Shown here one piece after another: positions 31,401-42,998 of a DNA stretch of 64,000 bases. A model generated the notes under the pieces. The model saw only the letters and a program-made list of their open reading frames with translations, made no database searches and was not told the DNA's origin. A program made the position numbers and the translations under genes. Numbering within the stretch: position 1 is the first letter of the stretch; each line of letters starts with the position of its first letter. The stretch covers positions 62,001 to 126,000 of the forward strand of contig VJWM01000282.1 in NCBI GenBank assembly GCA_010909165.1. Reading direction: 5' to 3'. Source of the stretch: Anthoceros angustus (Eukaryota; Streptophyta; Anthocerotopsida; Anthocerotales; Anthocerotaceae).

Positions 31401-33458
31401 GGGTGCCCACCGTGAGGTGCTCCTCTGTGATGGTTGCCTACCTACCATGGTGGTGCCTACCTACCATGGTGGCGCCTGCCACCCTTGGGTGGCGCCTCCC
31501 TCGGTAGGGTGCGGGGTGCCTCTCTAGGCACAAGGAGATGGTGGGGACTCCCCCACTCTCGGGATCACCTCACAGTGGTCCTTCTCTCATAGACCACCAT
31601 TCGGCCTTCCTCGGCGGTTCTTGTTCTTCTCCCTTGCTCTGTGGGGAAAGATTCCCACTCCAACTTGTTGCCTCCACATCTTCTCCTCTTGCTTCTAGCA
31701 TGCTTGTGGAGTCGACCTCCCAGTCTTCCTTAATGCAAAGGCAAGGCCTTTCCAACCTTGGGCTGGAGGTGGATGACCTCAAAGGATGCCATGCATCTTC
31801 AAGCTCCTTGCTTGAGAAGTCCCTCGGTTTCCACAAATGCACCAAATAGGTGCTAAGGTAGAGGCCTTGGCCCTTCCTCATCCAATTTGGCTTGAGGAGC
31901 TTCTCGGTGGTGGATGTAGGCCTCATACATGATAGTCCCCAATCCGGCTTGGCTCCCATGGAAATCTTCCACAAAATTGGAGGAAGTTGGTGAAATAAGA
32001 GTCGTTGGTAATTACCAACCCCAGCACAATCTTTTGCGAAAGCCTCCACTTGACTCCTTGATGCTCTCGGTCTTCCGATTCTTGGCGTGGGCCTTCACTC
32101 CTCCATCCATCATGTCGAGGAACTCTGCGGGATATCGGAGGCATCCTCTTCCCTCCATTTGACCTTTCGAGCAGATTCGAGCTCTCTTCCTCCGGTCTCC
32201 ATACACACAGAATGCTCCTTACGGTCCGGCGGGGATCCGTTCGAGCATTCCTCGTGTAGCGGCAGGCTGCCTCGATTGATGGAGGTTGATGTAACACTCC
32301 TCAATCAATTCCAAATTGGTGTAGGCCCATTGGCGGCCATACACCCATCTAGTTGGATGTTCTCCTCCTCGCCTTGCCGAAAATCAACAAATCCACGGGG
32401 TTGAGCTGCCCGGCAAAGCAAGTGAATTGGGGCATCTCGACCTCACCCCTCACTGGCGCAGCCCCTGCTCTTCTTCCTTTCCTCCTCGCGAGGAAGAGCC
32501 CCTTGGCGGTGGCTCCTTCCCTTGCCTTCCTCCTCGAGGCATGGTGTTTTCCTCTTCAAGGAAGAGATTACTTCCCAATTTCTCAACCTCCTTCTCCCAA
32601 CTTCTCCTTCTGTCAGCTGAAACACCACACACGTTAGTCAGCGCTCCATTGCCAATTCTTCTCGCGCCTCCTTCAGGCGTCTTGATCTCTCTCCTCTCTC
32701 GCCTCAATTGCTCACCTCGGTGCTCCTTCCAACTTGCCTTCCTCGTGTCTCCGCTCTTCCTTCTTCAGCGCTCCGGAGCGCTCTCCTCACCTCTTCCTTC
32801 CTTTTCTTCCACTTCCTGCGTTCTTCCTCCTTCGCTCTCTCCTTCAGCGCGCCTTCCTTCCCTTGCTGGCGGCGGCGATGGCGATGGCGCTTCCTCCTTT
32901 CTTGCGCTTACGCTCCACGGCTCGATCTCTCTTCTCTTTCGAAGAGAAGTTGGCGCTTAAAACCACTTTGCCCTCCTTGGACGCCACGGAGGTTCACAAC
33001 CCTAGATTGGGTTCATCATTCCAAAATCCTAATTCTATCTAATTACCTATTTTCCTATTACTACCTCTAATTAATTCTAATTATCTATTTATATTTTCCC
33101 TATTGGTGAGCATATATAGTGGATATCCTCTATTCTAATTTCCTTTGGCGAGATTCGTCAACCTACGTGATGATCGCGACTTACGCGGTGATGCTTCCTT
33201 TTCTCGACCTACCGGTGGTGGCGACCCTCGGTGATGCGCCGACCCCTTTGCCCTCGCCCTCGTGCGGGGTCGTTTTGACCCGTTCTTCTTCTGGGATATC
33301 CTCTTCTTCCTAACAATATCCTACAACTCCGACTTCAAGATTCTCGAGAAAATTTCTTGGCATGCTCCTCTTCAATCGTTCTAGCCAAAAAAAATCAAAC
33401 TTGTTTGTCCTTTGGCGATTTGAACTGTTGCCCAAACTTCGTTCCACAAAGGGACCGC
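28493..33458 (-). mobile_element. Element S, copy B (~5.0 kb)
   Basis: Collinear with copy A and at the same place in the host RT gene. The left end is gggaaaaccggggcac. The right minus-strand end starts GCGGTCCCTTTGTGG, where copy A has CTGTGGGTCCTTTGTGG, another CTG-to-GCG difference. It is about 170 bases longer than copy A through scattered indels. Confidence 0.7.
30392..33030 (-). pseudogene. S-encoded charged coiled-coil protein, copy B
   Basis: The best-preserved copy in the middle region: one 159-residue frame (32049-31570) with NYQRLLFHQLPPILWKISMG, GLSCMRPTSTTEKLLKPNW and DFSSKELEDAWHPLRSS. Upstream the highly charged N-terminal part reads KERAKEEERRKWKKRKEEVR (about 32840-32780), then AYTNLELIEECYINLHQS (about 32325-32275). 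Downstream the coiled coil has ARDLAASLWACQEEVK (about 31180-31135) and FAQLEQERK-like sequence. No known domain is recognised. A gag-like role is inferred from size, charge, coiled coil and its place in a mobile repeat. Confidence 0.5.
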
Positions 33459-33560
33459 TTCCCAAGTATCGTTCTTTATCAAGGAATCTGCACAAGTCCT
33501 TGATGGAAGGATCAATGCTCCTTGTCCAAGTGATAGCCTCTGTGTATGTCTTGGGTTACG
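33459..33560 (-). pseudogene. Copia RT N-terminal fragment, unit B
   Basis: Reads RTCADSLIKNDTWEAVPL, the typical opening of copia RT, then enters element S. The missing continuation (PLPKDRKVV...) is on the other side of S at 28492. Confidence 0.75.
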
Positions 33561-34159
33561 GTTTAATGTAAGGAGGGCTATCCATGAAGGCTTAGGTTGT
33601 GGAAGGGTAACCACCGGGGGCGTCTGAAATCAATGGAAGAATAAGGTTCTACCCGCTTGAGGTTCCTAATCTGTTGAGGATAACGGCACTACATGTGGCT
33701 CGACAACAAGTTTGTCGGCCACTTTGTCGTCGGGGGCGAGGCCGGAGTAGTTTTCATGTGAGTTTGAATCGGTGAGAATGAGCAGAAAGATTATCTTCGA
33801 CTAAATCATGATCTACCTCATCCTCTGCGGCGGGAGGATCCCGAACTTGGTAACTCATCAGCGTCGGAAGGAGGTAAATAAGCATCCATCGGCGGGGGCT
33901 GCCAGGCGGTGGGCGGGTATTGTTGCAGTGAGTTGCACTCCTTGGATGCCAAATAGGACCATATCCTAGAATGTCATCTTGGAAACTCGAGAATCGTCCG
34001 GATCACATGAGGTCCACATGGGTGGCGATCTCTTGATTGTGTGACGGATGATCAAAATATGGCCCGGGGACACAAGCTCCTTGAAGGTCCTCACGGCAAA
34101 CAATCTTTGTATGAGTAAGTGGATCCAACAACATAGGCTTTGGCCTCTTCACCATATCC

Positions 34160-34900
34160 CACAAAGATAAGTGGGCAACTCATCTTCTAATTTCCTTCTC
34201 ACTCTCCGAGGATGTGTCGTCTAGGAATCGAAGACTCGTAAGTGTATGGCTGGGCTTCTGCGCCAAATAACTTCAAGCGGGGTCTTCCCATCACTGCGCT
34301 CGTGAGAAAGCTTTATTAAGAATGTAAGTTCTTTGTAACTCTTGCTGATATACTTGCTCATCGTACGACCATTCTAATGCTCCATGTCCTTGCCGTACGT
34401 TATAGCGATTCGGCAACAGATTACTGCTGCTGGGTATAAGGCACAATATGGCGTACAACACCGTCCGGCAGAGCGGTTGAAGTAAGCATGTGTAATTCAT
34501 GCCATTGTCGTTATAGCGGAGCAAGCATCCTGTTTGCCCTACATGCCATGACTAGCCATTCACGGAAGACCTCAAAGGTATCGGACTTTAAGCGGATGGG
34601 GTAGGTCGGGGAGTATACTGCTAAAGTCATCGATGATGGTAGATAGTACGCACCACCAAGGGAAGGAACATGGATCTTGCAGAAATATACGCATGTACTA
34701 GTTCTAGTATACTGCGATGCACGATGGGCAATGACCTGAGGAAATGGAACCTCTTTACGTTTGGCTATAACACATGCGCATGAGTGGCAGTCTTTGAAAC
34801 ATTTAGGTAGGGGCTCTCTGTAGCAACTTAGGTTCGACATTTTTATCAACTTATCACGATTAGCATGACCTAATCTAGCATGCCATAGACTAGCAGACTA
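34160..34900 (-). pseudogene. Copia integrase, unit B (more decayed)
   Basis: Collinear with unit A integrase at an offset of about 8.3 kb. It has the zinc-region end KMSNLSCYREPLPKCFKD and CACVIAKRKEVPFP (34850-34740), TYPIRLKSDTFEVFREWLVM (34620-34560), and a damaged core where TDNGTEF and NGVAEC are broken by indels (34520-34290). The indels again fall largely at sites that are CAG or CTG in unit A. Confidence 0.8.
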
Positions 34901-35099
34901 TCTTGTGGGCATTGTAGGGCGGCATGCGGACTCGGAGGTATGCGAGGTAAGATCAAGGCGGGTACAAATCATGAACAAGATGTCCTTTCCGCGACTAGAC
35001 TATCCCTCCTCTCTTCTTAAGCTCATCGAGCTAGTAGAAGTGAAGATAAGGTCGTGTTAAGGACATCGGTGGCTAACGGTAGGTGTTTGGCCATGAGTG

Positions 35100-35450
35100 G
35101 AGCGTGCGAGGGACATTATCAAGGTGGAGGGCGATTGCCATTATGCAATCTAAAGCGGCATGCGGGCACACGCAATCTAAAGACACATGTGTATGGATTC
35201 GTCCCCAACAACACCTTATGGGATGTGGTGAAGGCTGTGTTAGTAAGCAGGTTCGCCGTTACAGATGTGGGAGGTGCACGGAATCTAAGTACCATACGTA
35301 TTGGGAAGGCAGAGGCGAAGATGCAAAACAAAGCCGTCATCACAACTGGAGGTTTGATAGCAGATGAAGATGCCTTGGCGACAGAGTGGGCCTCAGCCCG
35401 CTTGGGCTTCTCGACTTTTACGGCCAAGCCTTCTTTTTCGGCCGATCTCT
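35100..35450 (-). pseudogene. Copia protease region, unit B
   Basis: A 102-residue frame with EKPKRAEAHSVAKASSSAIK and then ALFCIFASAFPIRMVLRFRA, aligned with FCIFFAFCLPTVMVLLDSGT of unit A. The DSG motif is not intact in this frame. Copia sequence ends at about 35510, so the gag and 5' LTR of unit B are missing. Confidence 0.6.
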
Positions 35451-36309
35451 CCCGGTGGCCTGGATGCCACCAATTGCGAGAGCCGATCCGCTTTGTGGAG
35501 GCAGAATGACCCTACTAGAAAGGCCGCCTATGTTACACTTTTTGTTAAGATTTGAACCCCCCCTTGTTGCAATTATGTTAAAATCTTGGGGTCTTGTTAC
35601 ACTTATTTGGCCCCTTGTTACAGTCAGGCTTGGTAACCAACCCTCCATCTTGTTACAATCGCGTTACAGTCTTGTTGCAATTTTGTTGCAGTGTAGTGAG
35701 AGGTGGTATTTGGCCCTTTCAAAATTTCAACATATTTGCAACAACCAAAGTGTTACACCCTCTTTTATTCTGATTTTGCGAGGCTTGGTACGAACCTCCT
35801 TCCCATGTGGGTTTGCCATTATTGCTTTCATTCCTTTGTTTTCCCTGCCTTTATTGTTGTCGTGTACGGACTATAAGTATATAATATGCCTTGGCTTCCA
35901 GTGCGTATTGCCCGATGTCATTACTCAAATACATATCGATGCCTTTTCAAAATTATGTACCGTACAAGTGGTATCCGTGTTGTGCACTCCGTTTTGCAAT
36001 GATGCGGCACCAAAATTTCTGGCGTTTGTTTCCACCCTATTATTGCGGTGCCTTTTCACGTCACTCGTATTTCGTGCCCTTGTGGGCGTCCCGTATAAAT
36101 TACTTGTTTTGGAAACCCTTAGTCTACAAGAACAACGTAGTTTCGTGCACCCTGATAACATGCGGTTCTTTGCGCATCCACATCCAAAATTGGCGTCCTC
36201 CCTCGGTAGCAGGATGAATCTACCGGCATCCGCATCCAGCGGTGTCTGCTCCCTCGGGAGGAATGAACCGCAATCTCCATCCGCGACCTGTGCTCCCTCC
36301 TCAGGGTGA
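35386..36309 (+). CDS. Long open frame (307 residues), unassigned
   Basis: The longest plus-strand frame in the middle of the window. The first 45 residues are antisense to copia gag/protease. The rest is rich in Leu, Phe, Ser and Val, with hydrophobic stretches such as TSFPCGFAIIAFIPLFSLPL and FLAFVSTLLLRCLFTSLVF. T-rich DNA on this strand yields both hydrophobicity and lack of stops, so a chance frame across a repeat junction is the likeliest explanation. No domain recognised. Confidence 0.2.
   Translation: MGLSPLGLLDFYGQAFFFGRSLPVAWMPPIARADPLCGGRMTLLERPPMLHFLLRFEPPLVAIMLKSWGLVTLIWPLVTVRLGNQPSILLQSRYSLVAILLQCSERWYLALSKFQHICNNQSVTPSFILILRGLVRTSFPCGFAIIAFIPLFSLPLLLSCTDYKYIICLGFQCVLPDVITQIHIDAFSKLCTVQVVSVLCTPFCNDAAPKFLAFVSTLLLRCLFTSLVFRALVGVPYKLLVLETLSLQEQRSFVHPDNMRFFAHPHPKLASSLGSRMNLPASASSGVCSLGRNEPQSPSATCAPSSG
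35540..35700. repeat. T-rich stretch with recurrent cttgttaca/gca motifs
   Basis: ttgttacac, ttgttgcaat, cttgttacac, cttgttacag, cttgttacaat, cgttacagt, cttgttgcaat and ttgttgcag occur at irregular 10-35 base spacing. The origin is unknown. Confidence 0.4.
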
Positions 36310-39300
36310 ATTGGGGTTGTGGTTGGCATTCTCTGTTGCCCGCCCGTTCTCGTTTCGGTGAAGGCCTACTCCTCGTCGTATCGTGTGGGCTGCACCTCCC
36401 ACAGTTCGATTTTGCCCTTCCTCAAGCGGTCTGCTGGTTTTCCTTCCGTCTCCGATTCCACATTTCACAGGTTTGCAGAACATATGACCACATGCCATTC
36501 CCATGGCCCTTGGCACAGCACAAGCTGGCGAGTGCGGTTGCAATTTGCGAGCTTACCTTCTCGGCCTTCTCTTTGTTTTGTTTCCGCCCACTTCCGCCTC
36601 CGATTGCGTGCTTGTCACGTTCCTTGGCACCACCCTCGGCCGTAACTCTTCCTTCCCCATCGCCTTGCCGGGCATTCCCCTTCCTTTCCTCTTAGGCCTC
36701 CTCCATCCTCCATAGGTTGCGTCACCTTTTGGAGCCCATGCGCAGTCCATGCTCTCGGCATCGGCTCGGCGGTATGTGTCGTACAAAGTTCGCAGGCGTT
36801 CACATCTCCATCCTCTTCCGCCACCTCCATGCTCTTCCTCATCGTCACCATGTCGTGGCCGTCGATCTGTCCATTGAGGCTGCTGGATCCCCGTGATGAT
36901 GTCTCATTTACATCTCGCGCCTCCATTCCCTGCACGCCCCGAGGGGCGTTTTTGGCACCATTGCGCACATCACGTCACACGGTCCCCCCCTGCGCCTCCA
37001 TTGTCCATCCACGCCCATCTGTTGCGCCACTACCGGCCTTGATGTCCGCATCCATTCCACGGATGTGTACATGTACAACTCACTTACGGTGGCGCCCCTC
37101 TACCATGTTCTTCGTTGCCCCGTTTTCCCGAGTCACCCACCATGCCCCCCTCTCGATCATGACCCTTTGCTATGTTACGCCACAACCACGGCCGTTCGTG
37201 GTGTCGGACCACCACCTCATCGCCCTCGCCATAGTCGGCGATGTCGATCCCTGCCCCTGCCCTGCTTGTCAGTTTGCCCCACCGTGTAAGCGTTTCCTTC
37301 TCTCGCACCCTGTTTTGTTTGTTGTCATTTGGTGCTCCATGGCCTACCACACGCCTTGATGTCTGTCCTCCCATGGTTGATCGTTCACCTCGTGGCGTCC
37401 CTCTCCATGTCGGGTTCCCGCCACGCCTTGTTGTCCCCGCCATTCGTCCTTCCTTCACGCACATTTGTGCGCGTTTTTCTCCACCACATGCTTGTGGCTC
37501 CCTCTGCGGCTCGAATGCCTTCGCCTCATCTAGCGCCCCTTTCGTTTGAAGGATTGACCCATTCCACTATCCTCCTCCTTGGAAGGCCACGAGATCGGGA
37601 TCCTTCTCCAACTCTATATCATTGACGCAGATCCTTTCCAGCGTTATCCGGCAATCTCACGCATCTCGTGGGTTCGTGCATACTTTGCCTCCCTCACACG
37701 TCGAGGAACTCGGCACCGAATCGCCCGCCGGCGCCCTAGCACTTCCATGTTTGTCGTTCCTTCTAGCATGCCATACTACCTCGTCATCTGCGGGATCGTG
37801 CCATACGTTGTGAAACCGCAACACCCGGCTGTCACCTCCCTTTCCCCACGGGTTTGGACCCATACCGCCATTTCGGCTAGTCTCTCCTTGCTATTTCGTG
37901 CTTGGATGGTGAAAGCGGCCGTTCCTTTTCAGTCGTGTCGTGCCCATGCTAAGGCATCTTCCCACTCTTCATCGTCCACCATGGAAGGTTTCCTATTCGG
38001 AGGTAGTTCCCCTTTTCCCTCTCTTCCAGCGTAAGCGGCCTTGGCATCCACACATCGGCATTCGCGTCGCGTCATTTGAGAGAAATGTCTACTTATGCGA
38101 CTTGACACTAAATCGGGAAGGCTTCCGCCACACACTTGATTAACCGGGCCTTCTACGCTTTTGGGCGTCCCTCCACCTTGTCGGTACCCAGGTCGTTCAC
38201 AACCTTTGTCTGACTAGCTCCGGCATTTCTTCGTGTCTCCTTTCGCTTAGCCCACGAACAACGGTGCCCTGGCGCCTTTCACAACTCATCAATTCGTTCC
38301 TCAGCCATTTCACTCCATGCTTGTAGCAAAGCATTCACCAAACCTCGTTATCAACACCATTTACGAGGGCATTCACATCTATTGTGCCTGTCCTTCCTGC
38401 CTTGGCGGTTGATATGACACCTCCACGCAACAAATTCCGCCCGCCATTCCCTTTCTAGGGCCTCTGTCGGTCCTTCTGCTGTCCTCCCCTCCCTCCGACC
38501 GTCTTGCACTGTTACCTTCTGCATTCCCGCATTTTAGTCCTCCTCTCTTACATCCAACTCCCTCCGATCGGGCGTGGGTTGTTCTCCTCTTCCCTTGATA
38601 GTTCCCATTCCCCCTACTTGCCATCCATCGTCTTCGTGCATCCAGCGCATTCACACAATGCACATGGAAATAGCGTTCATCCGGATCGGTCTATATCGAG
38701 ACACCGTACAATGTGTTGCGTGGCGTCACGATATCATCATGCCACAACACACTAACACAGTCCGACATTTCGCTTTCTTGGTCCATGTCCTGCGAGCTCG
38801 GCTGCATTGCTCGTCGTCGTCGTCGGGATGGAAGGTGCCAAGTTTGCGTCATCGCCGAACTGAACCTACATGCCGCCATCGCGTGCTTCCCTCCTTCACG
38901 CTTTGTTGCCTCCTTTGCGCGGGCAGCCTCCTCCCACCGTGCTCGCCGATTGAGCCGGAAGGTGGATGGGGCGGATGAGGAGGATAGGCAAGGCGACCTA
39001 CCCCTCCTCATCCCCTCCACCTTCCTACGGTCTCACAGCCGCGTCGTCGTAAACGCCTCCCGATGTGGTAGGTTGGCCGCGCATCAGTGACATCCTTGGC
39101 CACCTCTGTCAGTCTCACGCCATTTTACGTGCGTTGACCTTCCTTCCCCTGCAATTTTTGGCTCCTCTCTGAGGCAACCTTTTCCTTCCTTCGTCCCTCA
39201 TGGCGGTATCGTGCACTCCTGTCCATACAAACTGGGATTTGAAACATATGAGCCATCCTTCATGGCGTCCTTGAGATTGCGAAACATGGCCAGCGGGCCG

Positions 39301-39700
39301 CTTCTGCACTCATATCCCTTGTTCATTGACTTAGGTAGCCTACCAGTGCAGGTCACCAATGTGCATTCGAGGCATTTAGTGTTATTTGTCTTTGAGTGCA
39401 GCGTTTATTCGTTTCATATAATGGAGGATTAATATGCACAAGCCCATATTATGCGTCGGCAAACCCGTCCTTGCGTCATCATCTCTACCCCAATTACGAT
39501 CATTCCTATCGCCTCAATCCATGGGTTCCTACCCCTCCATCCCGTCTTTGGTGCGCCCACCCGATGTTTTCATCCTCTGGATGTAGCATGCATTGGGTTA
39601 CTGTGAGAGCCACACAAATGGGCCATCGATGGGCGCACTCATGTGCAAAGTCTCTCCATGTTCACGTCGAATCCGTGTCGATGTCGCAATGATGGCCTCC
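36310..39700. other. No recognised gene
   Basis: Many short frames on both strands and C/T-rich plus strand. Minus-strand frames at 36968-36615, 37464-37084 and 39020-38691 are Arg/Gly-rich without motifs. This may be the unreadable 3' part of the CACTA element that begins at 41.57 kb, but I cannot show it. Confidence 0.3.
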
Positions 39701-39989
39701 ACTCGGCTCACACTCGTACAGCGAACCTTGACATAACGGGCTTGTACTCCTCCCAGTGCCGCGCAAAATTTCGTATGTGACCATAAAACACTCGCTCTCC
39801 TTCACAACCTTCACCGTCCGCTCATTAAAATTTTGCGAGCACCGCCTTGTCCTTAGTGCTCGGCGCCGTCTATCGCCTCTATCGTTCTAAGGTGGCTGCC
39901 TTTGTTCCACATATGCCGATAAGCTCGCCTCCATTCGTGGACCGTCCATGATAGCGCGCACTTCATCATCATAGCCGGTGATTCTCCCA

Positions 39990-41572
39990 TGCGTTGGCAG
40001 CCCTTCACGCATCTAAACCTTGAAAGTTCGCGGTCTCCACGTGAACCATACCTCGACCTCTTCCTCGTACATATCTAGAAGCAGTGCATCACCTCCATGT
40101 GGTACAACACATGTCGTTGCGCCCGTGCCTCCACGGCATCAATTTGTCTGACCTCCCGACCAAGCACCTTCTCTCCGTCTCGCTCGCACTCCATAGCCCT
40201 CCAACGTGACCATAATAACGCCGCAAAATGCCATCCCATAGTGCATGCTCTCCTCCTTCAAGTACCCCAATGCTATCGGCCTCCGGCCTCGCCGCCGGAC
40301 GGTCCTTCCTCGTCCCAAGGTATCTTTCGGGTACATCCACCTCGTGTGCACCGGTCAGAAACACGCTACCTCGTCCACTAGATGGATTATCGGTGAGTGG
40401 ATATATCAAACATTTTGGAGGAATTGCTTTTCCAGATCGCACATCACCCTCGCTGCCTCCTCTTTCATTGCTTGCTTGGATTTCATGGCGGTATTGTCCG
40501 TGGCAAATCCACTGTCTGACTAACTTGACCACCGCCTTGTACACATCGGGGTCTATGCACCCTCGGAGGACAATAGGGAAGACTACTTCCATCATTATGT
40601 GCAGTCATGGCACTTGCTCAACCTTGCCGCTCGCGATTTTCGCTATGTTAGATCCGTACCCGTTGGCGACTTTATGCGTTTCATTTCCGCATAATAACCC
40701 GTTTGATTCCTCTCGACCGGGACATATGCGGCAGAGCAATGGCCATCCTCTCTGACCATAACCACCCTTTCCCTCCACTCGCTTCCATGTCCATCCGTGA
40801 GGCTATGTCATCTCGGTCTCACATCAGCGTATGCCAAATGGCTTGGCGTTGTTTTTCTCGGCGTGCATAACGTCCTTTGGTGCCATTTCGGCAAAACCGC
40901 CGATGGAGGTCTACAAACAAGGCCGCCGTCGGTTCCAAACCGGCCTCGATGGCGCGGTCCGCGGTCGCGTTCACTCGCGCCATATCTTGATGACATCGGC
41001 GAAGATGGCGAGGCGGTGGGGCCGATACTCGCCACTCCATTGTACCAGCCCGTCATCCACCGTCCCACGTCGCGGAAGCCACCTCCTAAACCAGCATATA
41101 TTTCTTTCTTCAAGTCCGAAGAATACCGTGAATCCAAGTCCTCCCGATCAACACATGCACGGGCCCCTCACTTGCAATCCGTCAGTCCCAAGGCTGGGTA
41201 ATGCTATGACGTGCAAAATCGCTGCTCATAGTTTGAAATGCTGTTTGGATGGTTGACGGTTTGGAGAAGTCTTAGTGTCCATGCCTCTCCAAAGGTCCTG
41301 CAGTCCTCGATTAAAGGCGCCATAAAGACATCGAAATTCTGGCGATGCGAGCCGGCACAATCAACGGCATAATCACATTCGCATCCTTTGTGCTGGCCCA
41401 TGGTGGCATATTGTGCCACGAACAAGAACCATATGGATGTGTTTGCGGACACATGGCCAAATGGATTGAAGCCATCGCACAATGCAAACCTTCGTTTCGT
41501 TGCTCTTCCCCAAAGCCGTCTACTCCATCAAAGCATCGGTGTGTATCGACCATGATGGTCATGTCCAAATCA
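39990..41572 (-). pseudogene. CACTA (En/Spm) TNP2-like transposase, copy 1
   Basis: The minus strand reads, in order: DGFNPFGHVSANTSIW (about 41475-41430), MPPWASTKDANVIMPLIV and RQNFDVFMAPLIEDC (41420-41300). These are the Transposase_21 signatures of plant CACTA elements (DGFNPFG..., PLI.EL). Next come remnants of the zinc-binding and linker region. A DUF4218-like region follows with FPIVLRGCIDPDVYKAVVKL (about 40590-40530), MHTRWMYPKDTLG and PIALGYLKEESMHYG (40350-40240). The protein would bind the subterminal repeats and cut the element. Frames shift several times. It abuts gypsy integrase at about 41575. Confidence 0.8.
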
Positions 41573-41575
41573 CAG

Positions 41576-42756
41576 CTCTGCGTCGCTCCGGTTGGCTTTC
41601 CTCATCGATTAGCCGTCCTTCCATCATGACTTCGGGCGTGGGTACCTCAAACTCAAGCGCATAAGGCGAATGCCCATAGGTTAAAGTAATGCGAGTTCTT
41701 TGTGTGGTTACCTTCTCGCCCGTCACGAAAGCCCATAGCGCGGTATCCCGATCCTGCGCATAATTAAGTAAGCTTATTCGAGATCGACGGATAAGTCCGT
41801 TGGTCTTCTCGTTAACCCATTGGCCTTGGGTTGTATGGTGCCGTCTTGCGATGAGTTATACGAAATAGTCCGTCATTGCGCTATCACGGCATTGAGGAAA
41901 TGAGTTCCCTATCGCTTACTAACGCAGCGGACACCCGTGCCGTGTGATGATGTTTCGTGAGAACTTTGCCACCGTGCTTGGAGTCCGTTCTTGTTGCCAC
42001 CGCCTCCACCCGTGGTGCGATGGTCCGTTGCCACCGGGATGTATCTCTTACGTGCTTCCGTCGTGGGTTGTATAGGTCCAGAGTCGATACCCATTTTTGA
42101 ATGGCGTTAGTGCCGGTGGGCACCTGACCATTGGGTCGTTAGGGGGTGCTTCTCGATCAGCGACAAGCATCACACCGCTTCTGAATGGTCGTCTCCCTAA
42201 ACACAATGGGCCACCGATCCGGCTTCAAGATCTTCATGGTGGTAACTTGCGTCGCATAGTGTCCACCACCTAGCCTTTCATGCATCCCCTTTATTACTAC
42301 CTCCGCGTTTCACTGTTGGAGGTACCTACAAATGGTCCCACTTTAAAGACGCATCCGTTGTACATCCTAAAAGGTCGAGCGTAGTGTACAAAGGCTGTTC
42401 TTTGCGCACGGTTCAACCCGCATCTCCATCCGCCGCAGTACCGCTCGACTCCGCATAGGTGGGCCGTCCCCTTCGTCCGCTCCCCTTCTCCGTTTCTACC
42501 AGATCGCGTCCATAAGCTTGAGGTTCTTGACTCGCTCCTCCGCTGCGCCTCCGTGGCCACCAATTCCTCGTCGGAAGGTCCTCCACGATCCGCAGGGCTC
42601 ATCTTCAATCTTGGCGAAGTCCGGCGTTTTGGTGTTGACGCCTTGCTCGGTCTCCACCTCAAAGGTGAACTCCTGTAGTAACAGAATCCACCTCGTGATG
42701 AGAATCACGCACAAGCACTTGCAAAGAGTCTTGTAGAGTTGCATTACATAATACAA
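41576..42756 (-). pseudogene. Ty3/gypsy RNase H C-terminus and integrase
   Basis: The minus strand begins with RWILLLQEFTFEVE and a VNTKTPDF segment typical of the end of gypsy RNase H (42690-42600). It then gives a HHCC zinc region (GHYATQVTTMKILKPDRW, then KRCDAC, 42280-42170). The integrase core follows: GIDSGPIQPTTEARKRYI with VATDH (D1), TVAKFS, VSDRELIS (D2 region), and NGLIRRSRIS/TEKTNG (E region), ending with THGHSPYALEFEVPTPEV. These fall in different frames and the acidic residues of D2 and E are only recoverable across frames. Both LTRs are missing, and the element is cut at both ends by CACTA or LTR-like sequence. Confidence 0.75.
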
Positions 42757-42886
42757 GAGTGTTTATATAGTAGGTAGAGTCGGTGGTTACAACAATAAGT
42801 TGTTGTAACTATAAGTGGTTATAACCATAAGTGGTTATAACAACTAACTACCTAAATAACCTTCTCTCTCTTCCTCTTCCTTGCTC
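42720..42886 (+). promoter_or_regulatory. Possible LTR fragment with TATA-like sequence and palindromes
   Basis: Plus strand tacaagagtgtttatatagt resembles the TATA region of a plant LTR. It is followed by overlapping inverted repeats (ttgttgtaac, gtggttataac, ataaccataagtggttat) and ttataacaactaactacc. The segment lies between the gypsy remnant and the CACTA fragment. The orientation is a guess and no partner is seen. Confidence 0.3.
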
Positions 42887-42998
42887 ACAGCCTCCAACGT
42901 GACCATAATAGCATACAAAATGCCATCCCATAGTGCATGCTCTCCTCCTTCAAGTACTAGCGCTATCTTGGCCTCGCCTCATGTTGCCAGACGTCTTC
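42887..42998 (-). pseudogene. CACTA transposase copy 2, part 3' of the copia insertion
   Basis: Matches 40193-40305 of CACTA copy 1 (ctccaacgtgaccataata...tctcctccttcaagta). Its continuation is at 49753, on the far side of the copia element, so both pieces are one CACTA copy split by that insertion. Confidence 0.85.

Noticed and set aside
42720-42886. Host gene promoter with TATA box
   Set aside because: It is embedded between two transposon fragments, has no downstream gene, and looks like an LTR piece.
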